Assembly: GCF_018918095.1 (NCBI RefSeq)
Contig: NZ_JAHLPV010000014.1
Coordinates: forward strand, 1-59,824
Source: Acetivibrio sp. MSJd-27
GTDB lineage: Bacteria > Bacillota > Clostridia > UMGS1840 > HGM11507
DNA length: 59,824 nucleotides
Reading direction: 5' to 3'
The position numbers and the translations under genes were made by a program. Every line of letters begins with the position of its first letter. The stretch's first letter is position 1. The notes beneath the pieces are model-generated. The model searched no databases, was not told the origin of the DNA, and saw only the letters and a list, made by a program, of their open reading frames with translations. This document shows, one piece after another, positions 1-8,304 of the stretch.

Positions 1-2
1 CC

Positions 3-68
3 CCGGCACAGTGCGCCGGCCTCGAGCTGTCCAAAAAGCGCAAACGCGAGCTTTTGCTCGTTGCTTAG
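3..68 (+). CDS. Possible 3' end of an unidentified gene
   Basis: Frame 3 is open from the window edge to a TAG at 66-68 and encodes about 21 basic, leucine-rich residues that read like a protein C-terminus. A small stem-loop (CGAGC-TTTT-GCTCG) overlaps the end. It would converge with the methyltransferase gene that ends at 128. Only this short stretch is visible, so neither the family nor even its coding status can be fixed. Confidence 0.2.
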   Translation, partial: PAQCAGLELSKKRKRELLLVA

Positions 69-127
69 CCAGATTGGCTGATTGCGGGTGCTATTTTTTC
101 ATGTTAACTTTACAGAGCCAATAATTT

Positions 128-1489
128 TTAAGACAGCCATCGCAGTCCTTTTGGATAATGGTTCTTTAGAATGCCGCCGCTCAGCTTTCCCCATCCCAGG
201 GAATAGCCGTCAACCGTGACAAGATTCCAGCCTTTTTCGCCCTGGACTTGTATCACGTCTCCGCGCAGATAAGAGAATACTTCCGGCGAATCGGAGGAGA
301 GGGGAATCACATGCTTTGCCTGATCTGGTTTCAGTGTCAGCGCCAGAGCGTGGGAAGGTTCAAATCGGTTTTTCTTCAACGTGCCCAGATGCAGGCCGGG
401 ACGCACCACCTTTAAACCTTTCATATCCAGCATTCCTGCTGGAACAGAATACAGATTTTCACCGAACAGGAATCGGTTTTGCGGCGGGATGGAAGAAAGC
501 GTTTCCTCTGCAAATTGATAAAATGCCAAGGGAATCTTTCCCTCCGGCTGGCAAAACATATACTTATGATTCGATTCGAGGCCATTCTTTTTCAGGACGG
601 CGATAAAATGACCCTCCCCCTGTGCCAGATGGGGCCAGATACGGATGGTATCCGCAATATGGGGGGCAGGTTCCCGTATCCAATCCGCCCTGCCTGGGGA
701 AAAGGAGTTGTCCCTGTTCACAGGCTGGATTGCCATCCATGGACATGCCTCTATGAAACGGCTGATTGTCCCTTCGTTTTCCTCCGGAGAAAAGGTGCAG
801 GTGGAATAAACCAGCCTGCCGCCGGGACGAAGCATTTTTTCCGCTTCCAGAAGAATCTCCATTTGGCGCTGTGCACACATGGCGACGTTTTCCAGGCTCC
901 ACTCGCTGCAGGCATTGGGATCTTTGCGGAACATTCCTTCGCCGGAACAGGGGGCGTCCACCAGTATTCGGTCGAAATAGCCAGGAAAGCGGTTTGCCAG
1001 CCGATCCGGCGTTTCATTCGTGACAACCGTATTTATAATTCCCATACGCTCCACATTTTGGGAAAGAATTTTTGCTCTCCCCGAATGAATCTCGTTGGAG
1101 ATGAGCAGGCCTCTGTTTAACATTTTGGATGCGATATGGGTTGTTTTTCCTCCGGGAGCGGCGCATAAGTCCAGAATGCGTTCTCCGGGTTCCGGGTCAA
1201 GATATATCACAGCGGCCATTGCGCTGGGTTCCTGGATATAATAAAGTCCGGCTTCAAAATATGGATGCTTGCCGGGGCGTTCCTCTGCCGGATAATAATA
1301 GCCGTTTTCCGTCCATGGCACCGGCGTAAGGGAAAAGGGGGAGAGTGCTGTAAATGCGGACGGTTCAATTTTCAGTGAATTGACACGAAGGCCTTGGAAA
1401 CGTCCTTTCTCATAACTTTGTATAAATGCGTCATATTCTTCTTGCAGCTGTTTTTTCATTCGTTGCCGAAACGGTTGGGGAAGGTTCAT
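128..1489 (-). CDS. RsmB/NOP-family rRNA m5C methyltransferase (RsmF/YebU-like)
   Basis: A 453-residue SAM-dependent RNA cytosine-C5 methyltransferase, expected to act on ribosomal RNA in the cytoplasm. The Rossmann core carries the SAM motif LCAAPGGKT (about residue 107), the motif IV catalytic block DAPCSGEGMF (about 178) and the motif VI block YSTCTFSPEENE. The second pair of cysteines is the family's nucleophile and release pair. The last 150 residues form the PUA-like C-terminal extension typical of RsmF/YebU rather than RsmB, and the NusB domain of RsmB is absent. The ATG is preceded by GAGGTGA. It starts 12 bp after the stop of the diguanylate cyclase gene on the same strand, so the two probably share a transcript. 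The exact rRNA position methylated cannot be read from the sequence. Confidence 0.88.
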   Translation of the reverse strand: MNLPQPFRQRMKKQLQEEYDAFIQSYEKGRFQGLRVNSLKIEPSAFTALSPFSLTPVPWTENGYYYPAEERPGKHPYFEAGLYYIQEPSAMAAVIYLDPEPGERILDLCAAPGGKTTHIASKMLNRGLLISNEIHSGRAKILSQNVERMGIINTVVTNETPDRLANRFPGYFDRILVDAPCSGEGMFRKDPNACSEWSLENVAMCAQRQMEILLEAEKMLRPGGRLVYSTCTFSPEENEGTISRFIEACPWMAIQPVNRDNSFSPGRADWIREPAPHIADTIRIWPHLAQGEGHFIAVLKKNGLESNHKYMFCQPEGKIPLAFYQFAEETLSSIPPQNRFLFGENLYSVPAGMLDMKGLKVVRPGLHLGTLKKNRFEPSHALALTLKPDQAKHVIPLSSDSPEVFSYLRGDVIQVQGEKGWNLVTVDGYSLGWGKLSGGILKNHYPKGLRWLS

Positions 1490-1501
1490 CGGTTCACCTC
1501 G

Positions 1502-2707
1502 TTAGAAATAAAAATCACTCTGTTTTTTTTGTTTCTGCTTGTCACGGTACATGCTGTCGTCTGCCTCATGGTATAATCTTTGGAAAGCATCCTGCGGAAT
1601 ATCGTTTGTATCTGTGGGATACAGGACAGCGGTACCCATAGCAGCTGAAATCGGCAGCTTGTGATTCTTATTATAAGCTGAAATGCCATCCTTGATTTTC
1701 TGAATATGTATGGGAAGTTTCTCTGCAGATACCCTTGGCAGAGTTACTAAAAATTCATCTCCTCCTATGCGGTAGGTTTTCCCATCGGACGAAAAGCATT
1801 TTATAAGAACACCGGCAAGGCCGCAGATAATCTCATCACCAGACATATGTCCAAAGGTATCGTTTACATATTTTAAATTATTCAAATCAAGTAAAACACA
1901 GCAAAAAGGTAAGTAATTCCAGGGGTTTCTTATGATACTCTTTTCTTCGTCTCCCAATGCGGCGCGGTTGAACAACTGGGTTAACGGATCAATATAAGCC
2001 AGTTTATGGTAGAGCTCCTGCTCTTTTAGCTGACTGTTTTTCAGTTCCAGCTGTATCTTGAGAAGCTGTTCGTTCTGATGAAATTCGTAATTTTTGCGCA
2101 TGTTTTTAATAAACTGAAACAGCACCGCATAGACAGCAAGAATCAGTGCAAAATAAGCTAACACTACAGGTGCGTACTCCAGCCGCTGAACCAGCGGCGC
2201 TGGATATCCAATGGTAAGATACAGCATGAGATAAAAAAAGATGGAGAGTAAAGCCAAACCGCCCCAGCCTTTTTTCAGCGCCCGCTGTATCTCCTTATAT
2301 GTATTGTGGATCCGGTATATGACATAAAAAGCGGCTGCGAATAATATGGCGGTCCACAAGAGCATAAAAACTTCAGAAAGATCATAAATAGCATTCAGAA
2401 TATTGGAAATTCCCAAGATAATCGTCCCAAAAATATCGACAGTGCAGAAGGTAAATATATACCGAAAATCTCTGTATTTTGCGATGGAACCGCAAAGAAA
2501 AAAGGAGGGTATCGTCAGAAACAATGCGGACGAAAGCGCCGGAAACATCCCCAATGAGAGGCCAAATAGATAAGCGGCGGAGCATACCATATAGGTACTG
2601 ATGCCGATTATCCATGTTTTTTTTACGGAATATCTGGATTCACATAGAATCAGGAATAAAATTAATATGCAGGAAATGGAAAGAACATTGATAAAGGCAT
2701 CTGTCAT
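1502..2707 (-). CDS. Membrane-bound diguanylate cyclase (GGDEF), first of three
   Basis: A 401-residue protein. The N-terminal half (residues 1-210) is a set of about seven hydrophobic helices without a recognised sensor domain. A short predicted coiled linker follows, rich in Gln, Glu and Leu, and then a GGDEF domain (about 230-395). The active-site loop reads RIGGDEF near residue 312, so c-di-GMP synthesis from two GTP is expected. An ASP-rich metal motif (LLDLNNLKYVND) lies upstream of it. No RxxD inhibitory site is evident immediately before the loop. The ATG has a good GGGAGG ribosome binding site. The gene is upstream of, and probably co-transcribed with, the rRNA methyltransferase gene. 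Confidence 0.9.
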   Translation of the reverse strand: MTDAFINVLSISCILILFLILCESRYSVKKTWIIGISTYMVCSAAYLFGLSLGMFPALSSALFLTIPSFFLCGSIAKYRDFRYIFTFCTVDIFGTIILGISNILNAIYDLSEVFMLLWTAILFAAAFYVIYRIHNTYKEIQRALKKGWGGLALLSIFFYLMLYLTIGYPAPLVQRLEYAPVVLAYFALILAVYAVLFQFIKNMRKNYEFHQNEQLLKIQLELKNSQLKEQELYHKLAYIDPLTQLFNRAALGDEEKSIIRNPWNYLPFCCVLLDLNNLKYVNDTFGHMSGDEIICGLAGVLIKCFSSDGKTYRIGGDEFLVTLPRVSAEKLPIHIQKIKDGISAYNKNHKLPISAAMGTAVLYPTDTNDIPQDAFQRLYHEADDSMYRDKQKQKKQSDFYF

Positions 2708-2787
2708 AGAAAATCCTCCCTTAACTACAAAGTTATAATAATCTAAAAATTATTATAACATCAGGAAGGGAAAAAGCCAAGAAAAAA

Positions 2788-2837
2788 AGTGGACTGTAAC
2801 GGAGAGTGTAAAAAACGCTCCTGGCTACAGTCCGCTT
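2788..2837 (-). terminator. Terminator of the XRE regulator gene
   Basis: AGTGGACTGTA pairs with TACAGTCCGCT across a 26-nt loop. On the minus strand the stem is followed by a run of seven T, placing it just beyond the stop of the regulator gene at 2861. The plus strand has a weaker T-rich tail, so it may work in both directions. Confidence 0.75.
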
Positions 2838-2860
2838 TCATTTTTCAGAGTGTCAGAAAA

Positions 2861-3184
2861 TTAGACTCTCTTTTTCAGCGTTTTCATCAGCTGGAGCAGG
2901 GCTTCCTTCTGTTCTTCGGACAGCACATTCCAGCAATTTATCAGTTCTTTTTGCTGCGAGGTCAGTGAAATGATGTTTCCCTCCGCAAAAAATTGGCTCA
3001 GCGTCAGACCGAAGCTGCCGCAAATTGCCTCCAATGTAGGTATGGTGGGAAGCATATTCCGCTTAAAAAGATTGGAGATCGTCGATTGGGAAAGTCCGGC
3101 CTCCTTTGCCAGCTTGTATTCCGTCCAGTTCCGCTCTTCCATTAGTTCTTTCATGCGTTTGTGTATATCCAGCTTAATCACCAT
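2861..3184 (-). CDS. XRE/Cro-CI family transcriptional regulator
   Basis: About 107 residues. The N-terminal two-thirds is a Cro/CI helix-turn-helix (residues about 10-65), with recognition-helix sequence SQSTISNLF. A short helical C-terminal tail probably mediates dimer contacts. I chose the ATG at 3184 because AGGAAAG lies directly before it and a TATAAT -10 element at 3203-3198 leaves almost no leader; a GTG one codon later is also possible. A longer reading upstream would be hydrophobic and cross the promoter. The gene is divergent from the second diguanylate cyclase, with about 165 bp between the starts, so it could regulate that gene or itself. The ligand is unknown. Confidence 0.85.
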   Translation of the reverse strand: MVIKLDIHKRMKELMEERNWTEYKLAKEAGLSQSTISNLFKRNMLPTIPTLEAICGSFGLTLSQFFAEGNIISLTSQQKELINCWNVLSEEQKEALLQLMKTLKKRV

Positions 3185-3261
3185 CTTTCCTGACACTATT
3201 ATACTTCGCAGTTTAGTGGTAAAATAGTATAAAAAAGTTATTAAATTAATACACATAAGTA

Positions 3262-3290
3262 TTGAAAATATATTTTATCTGAGGTATAAT
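3262..3290 (+). promoter_or_regulatory. Sigma-A promoter of the second GGDEF gene
   Basis: TTGAAA (3262-3267), a 17-nt spacer and TATAAT (3285-3290). The predicted start near 3297 rules out upstream in-frame starts for the following gene and supports the ATG at 3350. Confidence 0.75.
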
Positions 3291-3349
3291 GATTGCATGT
3301 AATTGGAAATCAATTGGCAGTTTATGCCGAAAAGGGGAATGATGCGGTT

Positions 3350-4459
3350 ATGAAAGTGAATTTCTTAGCTTATTTTAAGAGACAATCCGAATTATTTCAG
3401 CAAAACAAACGCGAGATCGCAAAAAACAATTTAGAATTATTACATGGGGTATTAGTATGCGGTTGTCTTGTTTTTGGATTACTTTTTATTGCCAGCATGT
3501 TTTTGCCGTGTTACGAAAATATTCCGCTTATTTATTGCTGTATGTTTTGCATGATGTTTATACTGCTGATCGCTTTTCGCTTTTCTTGGATTCAGCATTT
3601 TGCGGCGGGCGGTTTTTATCTTGTATCAGCGATGCTTTTTCTTCTCGCCGCATATATCGGTTTAAGAATAGATGTCCAGCAGAAGACAACCGTATTGATT
3701 GGCCTGTATTGCCTGGCTCCATTGGTAATCCTTGATAAATCCTGGCGGATAAACACTGCTGTATTGGCGTCCTATCTGGTTTATACTATGTTGGCCTTTC
3801 TGCTAAAAGAACATCAGGCCGCATTGGATGACAGTCTGAATAGTGCCTGTTTTGCCATCAGTGGTATTTTTGTTGGAGAATATATGCGGTTTATCCGGCT
3901 GGATAACATTGAATTAAAACGCCGGGCACAGCTGAAAATGAAGACGGATTTTTTAACCGGGCTTTTTAACCGCAGGAAGTTATACGAGGTGATACAGAAC
4001 GAAAAAAAAGCAGGTACACGGAAAATCAATGCTGTGATGATGCTGGATATCGATCACTTTAAACGCTACAATGATTGCTATGGACATCCGGCAGGGGATA
4101 TCTGCCTACAAAAAATTGGAGTGCTTTTGAAGGAGTATGAGAAGGATGAGAGAGCGGAGACATTCCGGTATGGAGGGGAAGAATTCGTTGTTCTGATGGA
4201 TATCATGGATGTCAATGAAATGCATGACATTGCGGAGATGCTGAGAAGAAAAGTGTGGGAATTGGAAATTGCCTTTCCCCAGTATAGAGAGGGACGGCTG
4301 ACTCTCAGTATCGGCTTTGCCGTCCGGGGAGAGGAAGGAAAAGATACGCCGGAACAGCTTATTGCAAAAGCGGATAAAGCGTTGTACGGTGCAAAGTCCG
4401 GCGGAAGGAACAGGGTATGTTGCTATTCGGCACAGTCGGAGCTTTCCACGCAGAGATGA
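3350..4459 (+). CDS. Membrane-bound diguanylate cyclase (GGEEF), second of three
   Basis: A 369-residue protein with about six transmembrane helices (roughly residues 30-190) and a C-terminal GGDEF domain (about 205-365). The active loop is RYGGEEF near residue 274, an active variant, and the upstream metal/nucleotide motif is MLDIDHFKRYND. The N-terminal membrane region has no match I recognise, so the signal sensed is unknown. The start at 3350 is set by the promoter just upstream; AAGGGG lies 12-13 nt before it, which is loose spacing. The gene is monocistronic, between its own promoter and a strong terminator at 4480. Confidence 0.9.
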   Translation: MKVNFLAYFKRQSELFQQNKREIAKNNLELLHGVLVCGCLVFGLLFIASMFLPCYENIPLIYCCMFCMMFILLIAFRFSWIQHFAAGGFYLVSAMLFLLAAYIGLRIDVQQKTTVLIGLYCLAPLVILDKSWRINTAVLASYLVYTMLAFLLKEHQAALDDSLNSACFAISGIFVGEYMRFIRLDNIELKRRAQLKMKTDFLTGLFNRRKLYEVIQNEKKAGTRKINAVMMLDIDHFKRYNDCYGHPAGDICLQKIGVLLKEYEKDERAETFRYGGEEFVVLMDIMDVNEMHDIAEMLRRKVWELEIAFPQYREGRLTLSIGFAVRGEEGKDTPEQLIAKADKALYGAKSGGRNRVCCYSAQSELSTQR

Positions 4460-4479
4460 AGAGATAACGAACAGATAGA

Positions 4480-4518
4480 AAAACGTCATGAAACCATTGG
4501 GGATTCATGACGTTTTTT
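4480..4518 (+). terminator. Rho-independent terminator after the second GGDEF gene
   Basis: A perfect 10-bp stem, ACGTCATGAA/TTCATGACGT, with an 11-nt loop followed by TTTTTT. It sits 24 bp past the stop codon. Confidence 0.9.
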
Positions 4519-4630
4519 ACGACATACCGGAGAAAAAATGGTATTTCAAAAGAGCGATCATAGTTGTAAAATATATTGCAGCGATAGGAAAGGAATGAAA
4601 AAGATGTTTCTATAAAAAGACAAGGCTTCT

Positions 4631-5266
4631 TTATATGCCCTTTTTACGGCAGATATCAGCAATGCAGCATTTATCGCAATGAGGTTTTGTTCTCGCTGTG
4701 CAGATGTCCCTGCCGTGGTATACCAGTCTGTGGCAAAAATCGTTGCCTTCCTCGGGAGGAATGATTTTCCACAGCGCCATCTCCACTTTTTTCGGCTCTT
4801 TGATGCCGTCCACCAGTCCCATGCGGTTGACCAGCCGGATACAGTGGGTATCTGTCACGATTGCGGGCTTTCCGAACACGTCCCCTATCACAAGGTTCGC
4901 GCTTTTCCGTCCTACTCCCGGGAGCTTCAGAAGCGCGTCAAAGTCATCCGGGACGTTCCCGCCGTATTCGTCCCGCAGGATTTTCATACAGGCGCTGATA
5001 TCCCGCGCCTTGCTGTGTCCAAGACCGCAGGGTTTTACAATCTGTTCGATCTCCTCCACATCCGCTGAAGCCAGCGCGTCCACGTCAGGAAATTTTGCGT
5101 ACAGCTCCTTTACCACTATGTTTACTCTGGCGTCGGTGCATTGAGCGGCAAGACGTACGCTCACCAGCAGCTTCCAAGCCTGATTGTAGTCCAGACTGCA
5201 ATGCGCCGTCGGATATTCCTTCTTCAAACGTTCAATAATCTCCAAAGCCAGTTTTTTCTTTGTCAT
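4631..5266 (-). CDS. nth: Endonuclease III (DNA glycosylase/AP lyase)
   Basis: A 211-residue base-excision repair enzyme that removes oxidised pyrimidines and nicks at abasic sites. The helix-hairpin-helix LPGVGRKSANLV carries the catalytic lysine, and the downstream VTDTHCIRL block holds the catalytic aspartate. The C-terminus carries four cysteines for a [4Fe-4S] cluster. Their first spacing is C-X7-C (CTARTKPHC), one residue longer than the C-X6-C of the Escherichia coli enzyme, and is followed by C-X2-C-X5-C. Length is normal for the family. An AAGGAGT-type ribosome binding site precedes the ATG. The gene stands alone between genes of unrelated function. Confidence 0.95.
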   Translation of the reverse strand: MTKKKLALEIIERLKKEYPTAHCSLDYNQAWKLLVSVRLAAQCTDARVNIVVKELYAKFPDVDALASADVEEIEQIVKPCGLGHSKARDISACMKILRDEYGGNVPDDFDALLKLPGVGRKSANLVIGDVFGKPAIVTDTHCIRLVNRMGLVDGIKEPKKVEMALWKIIPPEEGNDFCHRLVYHGRDICTARTKPHCDKCCIADICRKKGI

Positions 5267-5488
5267 AATAACAACTCCTTTCGGAAGATAGAATTTGTAT
5301 CATTGGTTAAATTTTAATTTGATTTCATTGGTTTTTAGTGTTCAATGTACACTGAGTGAACATGATGAATGTGAAGGACGAAAGGAAACTGCCCCTTTCA
5401 CAAATGTATTTGGAAATATATATATTTGCTATATTGTGTTCCTGGCAACAGTTCAGCAAACGAAAATCTGCGCAACCAATCATCGTCT

Positions 5489-6562
5489 TTACATAGTTTG
5501 CCCGTTTTTATGTTCCTTCTTCATTTGATACATATTACTATCAGCGAGTTCTTTAACTTTTTGAACATTGTCGCCTGCCGTAAATGGAGCGGATCCAACA
5601 GACACATAAGGCAGTATACTCAATGTTTTTCTTCTGATATCCAATTCTTTTATCAGCATTTCATTGCAGCTTTCTTTATCTGCACTTGTATTCAACAAAA
5701 CACAAAACTCATCTCCGCCAATGCGATAACAAAGGCCATCTTTTGAATATGCTTTCATAATACAAGCTGCTATTTCTTTCAAACATTGGTCTCCCACTAA
5801 GTGGCCGTAATTATCATTTATTTGTTTAAAATGATCAATATCATAAACAATTAAAGTAACGTTTTGTCCCAATGAGGCAGTTTTATTCAGGTAACTATTC
5901 TGATTTAACAATCCGGTAAGTCCATCCAGTTGCTGCCACATACCGTTACAATATGTAAAGTAAAGAATTGACAGAAGCGATACGCATAACCAGGCTACAT
6001 GAATTTGCGGAAAAACTACCTGTAGCATAGTAGACGCTAATAGAAAGGCAGCAATTAGATAAACGATGTTCCTGCTTCTGTTCTGGTGTTTTCTAACAAC
6101 TCGAACAGTCGAAACAAGCAGAAAAATTATGCTGGCGCAATAAACCACAGGGTATATTCCGAAGAATTCTTCTCGCGTATATTGATTATTCTGATCAATG
6201 TAAAAGACTATCTTGAACGGGAAAGATATCGCTAAAAACAGCAGGTACACAATCTCAACAATAATGGCATTTTTGGTGCTTCGATTTTTTTCCAAGGCAA
6301 CAGAAAGGAAAATCGAAACTGCCGGTGTCAACCCAAATCCCAGATAATTTGCAAGAATATTGATCCACCTGAATGATGCAGACTGATTATCTACAAGAAC
6401 AGTTACTACTTCCAGAATTGAAATACAGATAATTAAAATAAAAGAACTGATAAACCAACGCCTTTGCTGTAAATTAAGCGTTTCATTGTATTTTGTAAGA
6501 ACACACATTATTCCCAGAACAAAAACATCTATTATTGTAATAATTAAAAAGTAATAATCCAT
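5489..6562 (-). CDS. Membrane-bound diguanylate cyclase (GGDEF), third of three
   Basis: A 357-residue protein read from the ATG at 6562, which has GGGAG 10-11 nt upstream. The N-terminal 200 residues contain about seven hydrophobic helices and resemble the 7TM-type sensor layout seen in many clostridial diguanylate cyclases. The C-terminal domain contains VYDIDHFKQIND and the active loop RIGGDEF near residue 281, so it should be catalytically competent. It is AT-richer than the neighbouring rlmD-like gene. The 220 bp between this gene and nth contain no clear terminator. Confidence 0.88.
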   Translation of the reverse strand: MDYYFLIITIIDVFVLGIMCVLTKYNETLNLQQRRWFISSFILIICISILEVVTVLVDNQSASFRWINILANYLGFGLTPAVSIFLSVALEKNRSTKNAIIVEIVYLLFLAISFPFKIVFYIDQNNQYTREEFFGIYPVVYCASIIFLLVSTVRVVRKHQNRSRNIVYLIAAFLLASTMLQVVFPQIHVAWLCVSLLSILYFTYCNGMWQQLDGLTGLLNQNSYLNKTASLGQNVTLIVYDIDHFKQINDNYGHLVGDQCLKEIAACIMKAYSKDGLCYRIGGDEFCVLLNTSADKESCNEMLIKELDIRRKTLSILPYVSVGSAPFTAGDNVQKVKELADSNMYQMKKEHKNGQTM

Positions 6563-6660
6563 TTGAACAAATCTCCCAGTCGGCAATTATTCATGTCAAA
6601 GGACGATGTCTTGATATTTCCTCGCATAGGCGCAATACTTTTGGACATTGCCATACGCCG

Positions 6661-8088
6661 TCAGCACGCTCCTCTCTTTGTGTAGGGTTCACCCTGTTCG
6701 GCCTCTTTCGGTGTGATCTTTATCGGGGCATCCGGCTTGCATCGTGACATCAACACCACCGTCTCTACATGGCTTGTCTGCGGAAACATATCAACCGGGA
6801 CAACCGACTGTATTTGGTAGTCCGAATGTTCCGCAAGATAGTTCAAATCCCTTGCCAATGTGGCAGGATCACAGGAGATATAGCAGAGTTTTTTCGGAGC
6901 CAGCCGGATGATTGCCTCCAGCAGCTTCCGGTCGCAGCCGGCTCTGGGGGGATCCAGAACCACGGCGGTGGGAATTTCTCCCTGATCTATCAATTCAAAA
7001 ATTTTTTCCTCCGCTTTTCCCGCGAAGAAGCAGGCATTTTGAATATCATTTAAGAGCGCATTTTGCTTTGCGTATTCGATAGCTTCCGGCACAATTTCAA
7101 TACCAATAAGCTTCTTTATCCGCTTTGCGGCGCATAGACCGATGGTGCCGATTCCGCAATAGATATCAAACAGTACATCATCGATGTTTAAATCCATTGC
7201 ATCCAAGGCTGCCTGATATAAGCGGGGCGTCTGATAGGGATTCACCTGGCAAAAGGAAAGCGGTCCGATTCGAAACCGTGTATCCAGAATCTTATCCTCA
7301 ATATAAGGTAATCCGGCCAGAATGTTTGTCTTTTCTCCCAAAATGACATTGGTTTTGAATTGATTGACATTGTGAATCACCGAGGCAACACCGTCAATAC
7401 AGAGCAGACGTTCTGCCAGAATGTCCGCATGAGGAAGAACTTTCGAATTGGCTGAAACGCCTGCCATAACCTGTCCTGTGGAGAGTCCGACACGAAAATA
7501 AATATGACGTATCAGACCGGTGTGGGTTTTCTCATCGTAAGGAGGAAGCTTAAAATCTTCCATCCACTGCTTGATACAATTTATAACCTCCTGCGCCTTT
7601 CTGTCCTGAATCATACAGGCGTCAGCGGATTGGATCCGGTGGGAGCGGGGTGCATAGAAACCGGCGATAATATGTCCGTTCGTATCTTTGCCAACCGGAA
7701 TGAAAACCTTATTGCGGTAATGAAAAGGCTGAGGAGACGGAAGCGTACCGGAAACCGGAAATTCGATTTTTCCGATTCGTTTCAGGCAGTCGGTTACTTT
7801 TTGCCGTTTGATCTCCAGCTGCTTTTCATAGGACACATGCAGATAACTGCATCCGCCGCATTGGTGAAAAACCGGACAGGAAGGGCGGATACGGCTGGCG
7901 GAGGGAGTCAATATTTTTTCCACTTTTGCATAGGCAATGTTTTTTTTCACTTTCAGGATTTTTGCCTCTGCCATTTCCCCGGCAATGGCGCCTTGGATAA
8001 AAATCACCAGACCGTCCTGCTTGGCAACTCCGAGTCCCTCGGAGGTTGTCCCTGTAACGGAAAGGCAGTATATCTCATTTTTCTTCAT
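6661..8088 (-). CDS. rlmD: 23S rRNA (uracil-5-)-methyltransferase RlmD/RlmCD-like
   Basis: A 475-residue TrmA/RumA-family enzyme that makes 5-methyluridine in 23S rRNA using SAM. An N-terminal TRAM RNA-binding domain (residues about 5-60) is followed by an iron-sulfur cysteine cluster that includes CPVFHQCGGC near residue 70. The SAM-binding motif FDIYCGIGTIGLCAAK lies near 310, with DPPRAGCDR further on. The catalytic-cysteine motif is ISCDPATLARD near 410. Length fits the Firmicute RlmCD/YefA type, which may modify two uridines. The last 25 residues form a short charged tail. The ATG has an AGAGAG-type ribosome binding site. It is transcribed alone. Confidence 0.92.
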   Translation of the reverse strand: MKKNEIYCLSVTGTTSEGLGVAKQDGLVIFIQGAIAGEMAEAKILKVKKNIAYAKVEKILTPSASRIRPSCPVFHQCGGCSYLHVSYEKQLEIKRQKVTDCLKRIGKIEFPVSGTLPSPQPFHYRNKVFIPVGKDTNGHIIAGFYAPRSHRIQSADACMIQDRKAQEVINCIKQWMEDFKLPPYDEKTHTGLIRHIYFRVGLSTGQVMAGVSANSKVLPHADILAERLLCIDGVASVIHNVNQFKTNVILGEKTNILAGLPYIEDKILDTRFRIGPLSFCQVNPYQTPRLYQAALDAMDLNIDDVLFDIYCGIGTIGLCAAKRIKKLIGIEIVPEAIEYAKQNALLNDIQNACFFAGKAEEKIFELIDQGEIPTAVVLDPPRAGCDRKLLEAIIRLAPKKLCYISCDPATLARDLNYLAEHSDYQIQSVVPVDMFPQTSHVETVVLMSRCKPDAPIKITPKEAEQGEPYTKRGAC

Positions 8089-8304
8089 ATTGTTCTCTCT
8101 TTCAAAGATTTGTACACATTAAACAAAAACCATATTCAATATACCATAGATTTATGAAAAATTCAATTTTAGGCAAAAAATTATAGTCAAAGTGTATAAG
8201 GAATTTTTAATTTTTTTGTAGAATAATCCAATGGTATCTGCCCCTCAAATATGGTATATTAGTATCAAGTTCCAACGATGAAAAGGAAAATGGAGGTAAG
8301 AAAA

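Noticed and set aside
479-1120. A 213-residue plus-strand reading frame opposite the RsmF-like gene
   Set aside because: It is antisense to a gene with full family motifs and has no ribosome binding site or recognisable protein features.
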